Below are positions 1-21,971 of a stretch of 64,000 nt of DNA, piece by piece (the stretch's first letter is position 1; the number at the start of each line of letters is the position of its first letter). The translations under genes were made by a program, and so were the position numbers. The notes under the pieces were generated by a model. The model made no database searches, was not told the origin of the DNA, and saw only the letters and a list, made by a program, of their open reading frames with translations. Source of the stretch: Xiphophorus maculatus (lineage: Eukaryota > Chordata > Actinopteri > Cyprinodontiformes > Poeciliidae); NCBI RefSeq assembly GCF_002775205.1, contig NC_036464.1, positions 9,964,791 through 10,028,790 of the forward strand. The letters run 5' to 3'.

Positions 1-606
1 TTGGATCCAAGAGACTATTTATGCCCACCTGTTTAATAAACATTTGCCTCAGCCTTACTTGATTTATAATCCACAATGATGGGGCGTGTAATAAAAAGTC
101 ATATTTCCCATCATATTAAGTGCAAACATTTCAAAATTAGTACCACAAACACCTTGATTTTTATTGAAAAAATCCCAAAAACAGTTGCGAAATCCTGGAG
201 GGACTGAAAAGACGTTCAATATTATTTAATTTTAAGAATTTATTTATATTTTAACAGCTTGTTAACGGGTTTGGCAATAGATTCTGGCACAACCGGTCCT
301 TTTAGAACACTCATGATCTTGATTTGGCCCAAAATTAAATTGAGTTTGACACATGTCATATAGAGCTTTTGTGGGAACCCTGATCAGTTTGAAATTACTA
401 TTTTACCATTAAAAAATAAAAAAATATCTTTACTTAAGTCAATTTTACAAGACAAACTGAAATATCTTTCGTCTAAAATAATTACTTTTGTTTATTTTGT
501 TTTTATGTTTTATCACCCGTTTGAAGCCTCCAGTCCAACTCGTAAACTGAGTGACTGACCTCTCCGTAAGTCTGGCCGTGCACTTCATGCTGCTCTGTTT
601 GTGCAG

Positions 607-3199
607 GTGAGAGAGGAGCTGAGCAAGAAGGCGGAGCGCCGCACCACCTGGGTGCTGTGGGGCGGCATGGCGTACATGGCGACGCAGTTTGGCATCCTGG
701 CCAGGCTGACCTGGTGGGAATACTCCTGGGATATCATGGAGCCCGTCACCTACTTCATCACTTATGGCACTGCGATGGCAATGTATGCCTACTTTGTGCT
801 TACACGTCAGGTAAGGCTGGAGATTATATAAAGAAGGTGAATTAAGCAACGCATCTTAAAGTGATAAAACAAGTCACCCAATTTATAGTGAATAAATTGT
901 AAAAAAATAAAATAAAATAGATCAGGGGTGTTCAAAATTTGTGGCCTTTGAACTGGTTTTGTGCATTTCAGAAATGATACAAAGTTGACCTATTCAGACT
1001 TTTTATTTTTACGCAGGGTAAAATAATAACCAACATGTTCTTTTAATCAAAAATATTGAGTACAACACAAAGTATTTGTCTTTTTATAACAACAGTTTTG
1101 TAATAAGTAGAATCCCGTTTGTCCAGAAACTTTTACTGAAAATTCGACTTTGTTGCATCAAATCAGATTTTATCTAATTTATTAAACTTGGCTAATTATA
1201 GCAAGCATTTTTGAAAGAACATCCTGTTTTTATGTACTGATGATACATTTGTTCAATCGAGACGCCCAAATTTTGAAAACCAGATGCCTTCCTTTAAATA
1301 CAGCAGCTGTGCAAAGACTTTTTAAATTCTGGGATCAACAGTAAATAACTTTATTTGCTTGATTTTACTTGAATTTTGGAACACAAATACTTTTGACTTG
1401 ATGATTTCAACCCAGGTGACAAAAAGCTTGGACACCCCTGACCTAGAGTAAAGAAATCTTTTTTTCACTTTTCATACATTTCCTCTAATTTTAGCTCCAA
1501 GGACACAGAGTCTGTTTTTCCCTCAGTGTGATCCGTCCCAGAGACACACAGCAGAGCCTGGAGGACATCTGATAAACTGGTTCTTGTTACAAAATGCTCC
1601 ATCTTTGTCTCCCTTTAACCTGCAGGAATATGTTTATCCTGACGCTAGAGATAGACAGTATCTGCTGTTCTTCCACAAGGGGGTGAAGAGGACACGCTTT
1701 GACGTCGAGAAGTACAACAAGCTGAAGGATGACATCGCTGAGGTACGGGAATTTAGCCTCTTGCTGAAAATCTTGATTGATTTCTTTTTGCTGTCAAGCA
1801 GACGCTAAATTAGGCAGAGTGTGTTATTTTGATTGTAAGCAGATATAAGGGGTGTAAATATAGGTACTGTATTTTCAGTGCAAAGTAGAGAAGCTACAAC
1901 AGTTACTTTGATATCTACTAAAGCCTGGAATGGGATTTCTGTATTTCCCAGGCCTTCTAAAGTCGAGAAAAATTTCAGTTTTTCCAAACTTTAATCCCCA
2001 TTCTGTTGCTTAGATGTTGTCTTTCCTATTTTGCTTATTTTCTTCCTTCTCTCCTTCCTAGACTCTTGGTGTCCCTTGTGCCCTTACGTCCTTTGTTTCC
2101 TGTGCTCTTCCTTCCTTCCACCCTCATTTTCTGCATTATTTCCTTTTTCCAAGTGTTTGTTCTTCTTTTGCTTTGTGTCCCCTTCCTTTCATCCTTTATT
2201 GTTTCCTTTTTACTTCTTTCATTGGCCCCTTTGTTTTTCTTGACTTCTCTTCCCTTCTTTCTCCCTCATGTCCTTCCCTCTTTCTCCTTTCTTTTCTTAC
2301 ACTTTTTAGTCACTCCTTCCTCCCTCGGACAGGACGGAGGACTTTGTTTTTGTTTTGTGTCATGTTTTTCCCTCTGTCCTTCCTTCCTCATGTCCTTTCT
2401 TTTTCCTCATTTTCTTCTTTGCACCCTTTTTCCCTTCCTGTCTCCTGTACTTCCTTTCTCACCTTCATTGCCTTTCTTTCCACCCTCACCTACTTCCCTT
2501 CTTGCTTTCCTTTCTTCTTTTTTGTGTTTCTTTCCATGTTTGGTTTTGCAGGTTCTATATGGAAACCCTTAAATAAGGGTCTTTCACCTCCTTATTTAAA
2601 TCAGTTGCTACAGCATCAGATACTACAAGCATTATATCTCACTATATAATGCGTACTCCATGTTATTACATCGAAAATCCCTAAGTCTTGTTTGTGGCTC
2701 ACAATATACTACATCTCAACACTGATTTCATTTCCTACTTTTAACACACACTAAAGGATCTTTTTAAGAAGTCCTGTAACTGTTTTGCAGAATGAGCACA
2801 TTTCTCATTGTATGTATGTAAATGTTCTCCTCTCTCCTCTCTAAATTTGTAAGTGTTTTAGTACTTTCAGGCTAACATTTCAAATGAGAAATTGCTCCCA
2901 ATATTTTGCCCGGTGAAATAAAGGTTTAACTAACTAGCTTTAGATTAATATTCACAACACATTTTTCCATTCTGAAATTGGATTTGTAAATTTCAAAATG
3001 GAAATTTATAAGTCCAATTTCCATCATCTTTGGAAATTGGATGCTCAAAGATGATGTTTTTGACCAATTAACTTAATAATTGTTATATGTTTTTGTATTT
3101 TTCCTATTCTCTGTCCAGGTGGAGCTGGACCTGAAGCGCCTAAGGGATCCGCTCCAGCTCCAGCTCCCGATTCAGCAGCTGCCCAGCGACAAAAATTGA
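607..3199 (+). CDS. mcu: MCU, mitochondrial calcium uniporter pore subunit, C-terminal three exons (partial)
   Basis: Pore-forming subunit of the inner-membrane Ca2+ uniporter. Coding exons are 607-810, 1626-1742 and 3119-3199 (TGA at 3197-3199); all have AG acceptors, GT donors and phase 0, giving 133 residues. Exon 607-810 starts inside the second coiled coil ([15 protein letters not shown]), crosses the first membrane helix ([18 protein letters not shown]), carries the selectivity-filter loop WDIMEP (the DIME signature whose Asp and Glu ring binds Ca2+), and ends after the second helix ([17 protein letters not shown]). The next exon ([19 protein letters not shown]) and the last one ([12 protein letters not shown]) form the matrix-side C-terminal helices. 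Nothing is broken. The transit peptide, N-terminal domain and first coiled coil lie upstream of base 1. OIT3 follows downstream as in human 10q22. Confidence 0.97.
923..1440. mobile_element. hAT-like nonautonomous element in an MCU intron
   Basis: The left end CAGGGGTGTTCAAAATTTG and the right end CTTGGACACCCCTG are inverted copies of one terminus, 518 bases apart. The CAGGGGTGTCCAA-type terminus is typical of hAT (Charlie/MER5-like) elements. The interior is AT-rich with no transposase frame. I cannot see a clean 8-base target duplication, so it is old. Confidence 0.7.
2010..2540 (+). repeat. Polypyrimidine (CTTCC/TTTCC-rich) tract in the last MCU intron
   Basis: About 530 bases are almost wholly C and T on the plus strand, built from irregular CTTCC, TTTCC and CTTTT blocks. 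This low-complexity sequence produces long open frames that are not genes. It is transcribed as pyrimidine-rich pre-mRNA about 0.6 kb before the last MCU exon. Confidence 0.85.
2780..2935 (+). repeat. Possible 3' end of a non-LTR retroposon
   Basis: The stretch ends in TTGCCCGGTGAAATAAAGG, which resembles the ends of several fish retroposon families that finish with a (G)GTAAAATAAAGGTT-type motif. No coding part is visible. Confidence 0.3.
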
Positions 3200-4498
3200 T
3201 GGCAAGCGTGACTCCCCTCATCTCTGATCTCCTGGAACCGACCCTCTTTCTTCCCCTTCCCCCCCTCTGGTGTCTGATAACCCCCTCTATACCCCTCCTA
3301 TCCTCCTCTCCTTCTTTACCTGTCCTTTTGTTTATTGTGGAAGGTTGTTTCTTTTTCTTTCCTGGCTAAAATCTATAGTTGGAATTTGAGAATGCCTCAA
3401 ACTGAAGACTTCTCACAGCTGAAGGATGAAGAGGAAGACGAAGACGGTGAAGATTATCAAAGCAAATTGGATTAGCCTCAAACTCTGGAGGGGCGACCTG
3501 CCGGTAAACCGCAGGGATGAATGTGAATTCGCTTGCTTGTAAGCACTCTGAGATAGGGAACATGGCGAGGAGCAGCCTTTGTTGAGTCAGTGTGTGTGTG
3601 TGTTGAAGAGGGATCACCAAACGCGACGGTAAACACACACGCGCACACTCTTCCTCCCGGCCTGTGCAGGCTCAAGAGACAAGTTTACAGGAAGTTCTGA
3701 CTGCAGTCGCACCATCATGGAGACTCTAGTTTCCCTGCGTTCGAACTCTGCCGCCTCCCCTCCCTCTCCGTCGAGCCGCGCCTCCTCCAGGTGACGGGCA
3801 GCTTCCCTTCGTCAGGAGCATCTGTATCTCTGCAGGAAGCAGGAACGCCTCGCTTTCTCTTCCTGTTGATGTCCTGTAAGCGGCTTGGCATCCGCAAGTC
3901 AGAGAGTCCTACCGACAACAACATCACTGTGTGTTCTTTTATTCCAAAAAAAAAAAAAAAAAAAAAGTTAATATTTTGGCACTTTTTATTTTGAAAGCCA
4001 TAATATATTTGTTATGACAAAAATATGGGTATATATGTATACAATCAAACAAATGACCAGAGGCTAGTTTTTTTCCCCTTTGTTTTCCAGTGGGGGGAGG
4101 AGCTCTCCGACAAACATAAAAAAAATAAAAAATCATCGGTACCTCCTAAAAGGACTCCACTAACAACAGCATTGCACTGTATTCAAGAAATACCTTGTAC
4201 TAATAGCTTTGTACATTTTCATGACAAGTGCACAATATATATGTGGCGTTCATTTTCAAGAGAAGAGCTCCTGTGCATGGTCTCTGAGAGGGAGGAAGCA
4301 ACTCTGAAGCCAGATCAGGGTGAAAAATGGCTTTAACTACAAAATACATGTATTTCTCAGCAATGTGAATAAGGCTGTGCTTTATCTCTTTAACCAACCA
4401 TTGCTGCAGAGTATTGTGCAATATCTTCAATGAAGTTAAAAAAAAAAGAAGAAAAACTTGCCCTTATGTTGGAGTATAACCTAATTCGATTCATGCAA

Positions 4499-4540
4499 AA
4501 TAAATCAATAAAATTTCATCCTAAGATGATACGGAATAAA
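4499..4540 (+). terminator. mcu: Cluster of three AATAAA polyadenylation signals (proximal MCU candidate)
   Basis: AATAAA hexamers begin at 4499, 4507 and 4535, about 1.3 kb after the MCU stop, followed by a TTTTCTCC-type pyrimidine stretch. This would give a short 3'UTR form. Confidence 0.45.
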
Positions 4541-7526
4541 GTCAGAGTTTTCTCCTCCCACTGCTGCTGTAATGGCCTCCCCCCCTGCTCTCAGTGACAA
4601 GGCAGGGTAGACTGCATGCTGTGGTATGGCCTCAGTAGAAACTTGTGAACGTGTAGGAGCATTATAGCAATTTTGTACTTAATTGGGCACCTTCTTTACA
4701 CGCATCCTTTTGACGTCCATCAGCATCTCCATGAAGTTTTGCAACACACCGTTAATTCAAACCATATCTTGATTTTTCTTTAGGCGTGGGCTGGTATGAG
4801 ATTCTCGCTGCAGGAAAATATCGGACAAAATGCTGTGACTTTACTGTGTTGGGCTGAACGTATCAAATGACCTAATCATGTTGATTTAAAACGGAAAATT
4901 GATCTTGCTACACCAAAAATGTAAATAAATGCAAGTATTAAAATTATGTTAAATATTTTGCATTATAACCCCTCATTAAATTTCAAAGTAGTTTTTGACT
5001 GCTTTGTGCGAAATACTATACATTTTTGCCACTGTTCTGTTTATTATATTAACAGAGGCACTGATCACGCTTTTCCGTGCAGATGTTAATTTTATTTACA
5101 TTTGACTTAACACTGACTATAATCAGAAGGTTAGTCTTCAATTGAACAGAAAAAATAAGGAGTTACAAGATTATCACCATCTAAGCATATGACTATCCTT
5201 TTATCAAACATTTTATTTACTCAAAAAAACTGCATCAGAATATGTCCTCTTCCCTGATGAACCCAAATGATGGGATTTCTTGGTTTTGATCCAATAAATA
5301 ATCAGATTTTCAGTATTTAAAGGAAAATTGGTCAGACGGGTTTAATTTGTCAGATTAAATGTCGTTAATAAGTCGATCTTCTCAAGTCAGTAGCAGACAG
5401 AGACCAACAGGTGGCACTGCTTCAGATTTCAGAACTATTTCCAAAAAGTCAAATTTGTCTTTTGCTTCAGTCAGCTGAGTGGTGGTGTGCAGCATTGAGC
5501 TAGTCTATGCTCCATAACACCTGGAAAAGCAAAATATTACTGGAAAGCCTCTCAAAAAAAAAAGATTTAGTCCGTAGGGAACGATATGACAATTTTAGCA
5601 CCGTTGAAAAGGTAACTTTTAAAACTCTTGGTACCGGTAGCCGGCCCATGCCTAAAGCTTTTTTGCAAATGTTTACTCCATGAACTTCTTTCAGAACGGC
5701 AGAGTTTTCTGTTCAGGGTCCGGTTTGTCGGCCCCAGCAGGGGTCTCGGCATTTCGCTCCCTTCGCCATTTTATCCCTTCATACTTTCAGTCGTTTGGTA
5801 CCATCTGCCATTGGATGGGGCCCTCTAGGACGTTTTTCATCTGCTCATGTTCTACTGGTTGTCTGACTCCAGTAATTGATATCCACCAGCAGATGGCTGA
5901 TCAGAGTTATCTTGCTTTGATTAGGAGTCAAACTCTGTTCTTTTTCATATGAGTGAACTGGTTCAAAAAGGGATCAGAACCTAAATGAGAGGAAATATGG
6001 TGTAATTAGAAGTTTTCACAAAATATATAAAATCATCTGTGAGATTTGACTGTTATATGCGCGTTTATCTCTATAATTCATGTAAATACTTTGTGAAGTG
6101 ATAAAAAAAAAATGTTTGTTTTTTTTGGCATGAAGAAATGGCTTGAGTAACTCTTCATAGGAATATTGGATGCGAATTGACAAAAGTACAAAGTGAGCCC
6201 CCTAGTGATCCAAAGCCCATTTTTTTGATCATTTATTTTTGCTCCAAAGACAAAGCCAGTTGTTTTGACTCTGAGCTTCCGTCACTCGGCCTGTGCAGCG
6301 GGGAGGCGCCGTCCCCCAACATCCTCCTGCATGGAGTTCAGGACCATCCTGAGCTCGAGTCCTGCTGGGGAGCGGATCTTTCATATTAAAGTGCATGCTT
6401 TGGGCTCGAATCATTAATTAGCCTTGCAAATCTAAAGACAGGATAGAGCCTTATCTGGTGCATTGTGTGTGTTTGTTTGTGTGTGTTATTGCTTAGAGAA
6501 ATTGTGCCTTTTGGATAATAAATGACGTAATCTGTGTTGAGATCTTGGACTTAAATGTTAGGCAGATTCAGAGACAAAGAAAGGCAGAAACGGGTTTGTT
6601 TGCGAAGTGGAAATACATTTTAAAATGTTTAAACGGTGCAAAAATTTAAGAAAGTTTCTGCATCTGTGATTCTTTTGCTGCTTGTCAGTGCAAGTAATAG
6701 TTGATGTTTCCTGAATATATCTGCTTTCACACACAATACACTCAGATCCTGTAATAGTTGGCTGTTTGTGGTCTGGTTCCTCCCCTCTGCTGTCTCTCTG
6801 TCCGTCGTCACTTTCTCCGTTTTTTTGTTTTTGTTTGTTCGAATCATACCATCCACCGTTTACTGCCTTTTGTTTGTCTTTATTTTTTTTCTAAACAAAC
6901 TATATCAATTATAGGGAAACTTATGCTAAAGAGGGTGTTGCATGAATGTATGTTTACATGGAAACTTATCTAAAAAGAAAAAAAAAGATGATTTATTCCA
7001 ATACGTGCAAAGATAATTTAAGGAACGTCGTTTGTAGAGATTCCTAGTTGTAAAAAGGGACAGCAGGCGGTTCTGCGTCTTTAAAATCCAGCCTGCCAGA
7101 CGTCATCCAAGTCCCAGCCAACCAACTGCTTAAATCCAGTCCATTTTTATCTTATGTATTCCCAGTATCCTGGTCCTCACTGTGTGTCCTCGTTCTCCGA
7201 TAAGTGAAAAATCCCAACAACAAAGGCCTGAGAGCCTCTGTGCTAAAAGAGAGACGTCAGTTTAATGCTTTAAAATTATCTGGGAACACCTCCGTTTTTT
7301 TTCACCCATCCTCGCCTTTGTTTTCTCCAAAGTATCATTATTACTCTACATTTTTTGATGTGCGTTGAGCTTCAGATTTTTGTGATTGATTTTGTTTGGA
7401 CATGCTTAAGATTGAAGCAGAACATAGGACTGAATGGATCATGTACTTCATTCGGACCTATTCTACTCTGTTGTTTTTGTTTGCTTCAGTTGACATGATG
7501 CTGTAATGTTGGCGAAACAAAAGATA

Positions 7527-7536
7527 AATAAATAAA
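7527..7536 (+). terminator. mcu: Overlapping AATAAA signals (distal MCU candidate)
   Basis: Two overlapping AATAAA hexamers lie at 7527-7532 and 7531-7536, after GT/T-rich sequence and about 4.3 kb after the MCU stop. This would give a long 3'UTR form. Confidence 0.45.
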
Positions 7537-8009
7537 GAAAGAAAATGTAAAATCCTGTATCATTTATGAAATATGTATAAAAGAGAAATGTAATTCAATT
7601 ATCAATAAAATCCTTATCCAGGTTTTGGAGCTAATGGTCCCAGTGAGAGTCTTTGTTTTTATTGTGCAGCTGATGTTTATAGAAATCCATGACTTCCTCT
7701 GGTTTTCATTAGCATCTGGTTTTACTGGAAGATATCTGTAAACGGAACACATCACATTCGCTTTGTGTAGGAGTGAAATTAAGACATATCAATCTATAAA
7801 TCCTTGTAATATTTGGTTAAAGTTAACTAATAAACAAAAAGTATATTTAATTCATTACACAAAGAATTCTATATTTTAAGTGTTTATTTCTGTAAATGTA
7901 AATGGACGCAGCTCTGGCTAAAAAGAACGTCATACCAGTAGGAAAACTTTGAGGTGGTCAATGTTGGTCAACCTGCTTCCTAAAGGACAGTATTTGGATC
8001 TCTGTTCAA

Positions 8010-8160
8010 CTCAAACATTTTCCAAAACACAACAGCGAGTCCTGATGTAAATGGGAATATAATAAAGGTTTTAAATGGCCCAGTCAAAGTATGGACTTAA
8101 ATCTGATTGATATGTTGTGGTCTGATCTTAAACCGATCTTGATTGAAGCTGCATTTAGGC
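8010..8160 (+). mobile_element. Tc1-like transposase fragment
   Basis: The text AAATGGCCCAGTCAAAGTAT and the following bases resemble the Tc1 catalytic region that normally encodes WPSQSPDLNPIE, here with stops and substitutions. Short decayed relic. Confidence 0.5.
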
Positions 8161-8720
8161 CACATTTAGTTGTGTTTACTAACTTCTACTCAAATCTCCA
8201 TGTGCCTCTTGTGTGTTTTTAAAGCAAATATTCATTTTAATTCAGTGGTTGAGAACAATGTCCTCACATAGTTCAAAATAAAGGTTTATAAATAATTGTG
8301 ATGTTTAATAACATACATTACTGGATATTGTGTTCAGTTGAGTCAAGAATTTAAATTCTAATAATTTAAAACAATAACTATTTTAACTTGACATTTTGAG
8401 TGAAAGTTTTCTTGCATAATATGAAGTAAAGTGATTAAAATCACAACAGGAAGTTATAACAACTCAGTTCAAGATCAACGTTAGGGTTTCTTGTTGAATC
8501 AACTTGATAAATTTTAATTTTTGAGTTTTGAGTTAACTTTACTTTACTTTACACATGTTTTACAGTGTAGTTTTTACAGCACTGCAAGATCCATTATGCT
8601 AAACCAAACACTCCAATCATTCCCAGCACAACAGCAAATAAATAAAGAGTGTAAATGAAGGAAGGAGGACAGAGGGCTAACAATGGAAGGGTGATCTCGC
8701 CTGTGGATTTGGCCAGTGGA

Positions 8721-8786
8721 AGGTCAAGAGTTCAAGGTGGGAAAGAGGCTTTCCAATATGACACAGATAAGGGGCAGCTATTTAAG
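8721..8786 (+). promoter_or_regulatory. oit3: OIT3 core promoter candidate: DR2 nuclear-receptor element and TATA-like box
   Basis: AGGTCAAGAGTTCA at 8721-8734 is two nuclear-receptor half sites spaced by two bases (DR2), one base from the classic RAR/RXR DR2 form. TATTTAAG at 8779-8786 is a TATA-like box 56 bases before the ATG, which would place initiation near 8810. OIT3 is liver-restricted in mammals, so a nuclear-receptor input is reasonable, but no binding is shown. Confidence 0.45.
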
Positions 8787-8841
8787 GCAGACATGAGAAG
8801 TAAACTTATTTAAGTGAAGAACTCAGATAAAACGATCCACC

Positions 8842-20525
<11,684 letters not shown>

Positions 20526-21440
20526 ACGAGTGTCTCTAAAACAACCAGTAGCAAATATGCCAACACATAAATTACTCTTGCAAATGAGGTGACCCTTTCA
20601 GTTTATTTGGTAGTTAAAGCACCAAATAGATGCAGACATACAGTCCATTGCACTGTCCCTTTATAGTCCTACACACATAAATACACATACACACAGAATA
20701 CACATATTCTTCCGAGCTTCAGCGTCTCACAGCTGCATTACTGACATTATAATGATTGACATTCAGATTACAAACCTGATGGCTGGGCCCACAGCACAGC
20801 AGATGTTTATCAGGATGCCATTGTAAGGACATTTTCTCTGGATTGATTGCAGCTTCGAGACTCAGACTAGTTTAAATTTCATACCATCATTAACTTGGAA
20901 AACAACACACGGCCCTTCCACTGATGCATTTTGACTCATTTGCTGAGCTTAATCAAAGCGCTGGGAGCATGTCAGATATTATGCACATGGTTCATTACTC
21001 TGGAAGCTAACCTATAGCTAATGTTGTCATTTAACTTCAAATTAGATAGAAAGTAAAAACTAACTTAAACTATGTGGTGTAGTAGGCATTCGACTTGTTA
21101 TTGAAGATGTGTGAGAAATTTTAGACGGCAGCACACACACTGCCGCTTGCACTCCAGTTATTATCTTGAAATTTCAATCAAGAGAAAATTAATCCGACCA
21201 AAATATTCTTCTCATCTTTATATCAGGTGTTTTGTTTGGAGTCATCAAGTAATTTATGGTAATGGAGTCATAGAAGACCAAATTTGACCTACAATGAGGA
21301 GGTAAATATGCATAGGCAATTAATTCAGACGCTAAAGGCCATCTTCAGACTCACAATATCTGTTTGGACCCTGTATTAATAAATCTTCTGAATCACTGAA
21401 TTCCCCGTTTACATCTTTTTAATTTCCTCATTTCTGAATC
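20526..21440. other. OIT3 3' flank and spacer
   Basis: There is no coding similarity between the OIT3 stop and the TTAA element. OIT3 must be polyadenylated here or within the next 450 bases; an AATAAA lies near 21375, with weaker AT-rich variants upstream. Otherwise nothing is recognised. Confidence 0.4.
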
Positions 21441-21868
21441 TTAAAGGGATAGTTCAGATTTTTCCATGTTTCTGTTATAAGCAGTTAATATCTTGCCTGC
21501 TTAACTCTCCTTGCTGCCTGTGAAAGTCTGGACAGCTTTATATCTCACTGATAAAAGCATTTTTAGTTTAAATTGTTCAGCTAAAATAATAGCCCCCTAG
21601 CTAGCTAGCCGTTAGCATTCCATAGCTCTGAGGATTTATGAAACCTTTCAAAAACGGGAACTATTAAGAGTTTCACCACATAGCAATAGCTTTGGAGACT
21701 GAAATTGTTTTATGAGATAATTTTTTCTGTTTTGGTCTTTGCCGTTTTCAGGCTAGCTGTTAGCTTCATCTAATCTGAATTTATGCAAAATGAAGACACC
21801 TAAAGCTATTAACTGCTCATAGCCTCTCTGTTGAACTCCACTTCATATATTCGGAACTATTCCTTTAA
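21441..21868. mobile_element. TTAA-target MITE (428 bases) between OIT3 and PLA2G12B
   Basis: The left end TTAAAGGGATAGTTC and right end GGAACTATTCCTTTAA are inverted repeats bordered by TTAA on both sides. TTAA targeting fits a piggyBac- or Kolobok-mobilised nonautonomous element. The right end stops about 100 bases from the PLA2G12B stop codon, so it may be transcribed in that gene's 3'UTR. Confidence 0.8.
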
Positions 21869-21971
21869 GAGGACTCTCTTGAGAAGTGTCTTCTCTTGTT
21901 GTAATATGTGGAAATGTCCATGACTCTGTTATCTTTGAAATATACAGAGGAGTGGGCCACAGTGTTCTGTG

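Larger units (their letters stand above)
3200..7560 (+). other. mcu: Probable MCU 3' untranslated region and downstream DNA
   Basis: After the MCU stop there is no further exon with family similarity. The stretch holds a homopolymer A run (about 3946-3966), C-rich sequence just after the stop and two groups of AATAAA signals (4499-4540 and 7527-7536). Vertebrate MCU mRNAs have long 3'UTRs, so one or both groups may end the transcript. Open frames in the stretch have no recognisable family and are taken as chance. Confidence 0.5.

Noticed and set aside
2006..2649. Long hydrophobic open frames on the plus strand
   Set aside because: They are translations of a polypyrimidine tract inside an MCU intron; all three frames stay open because of composition.
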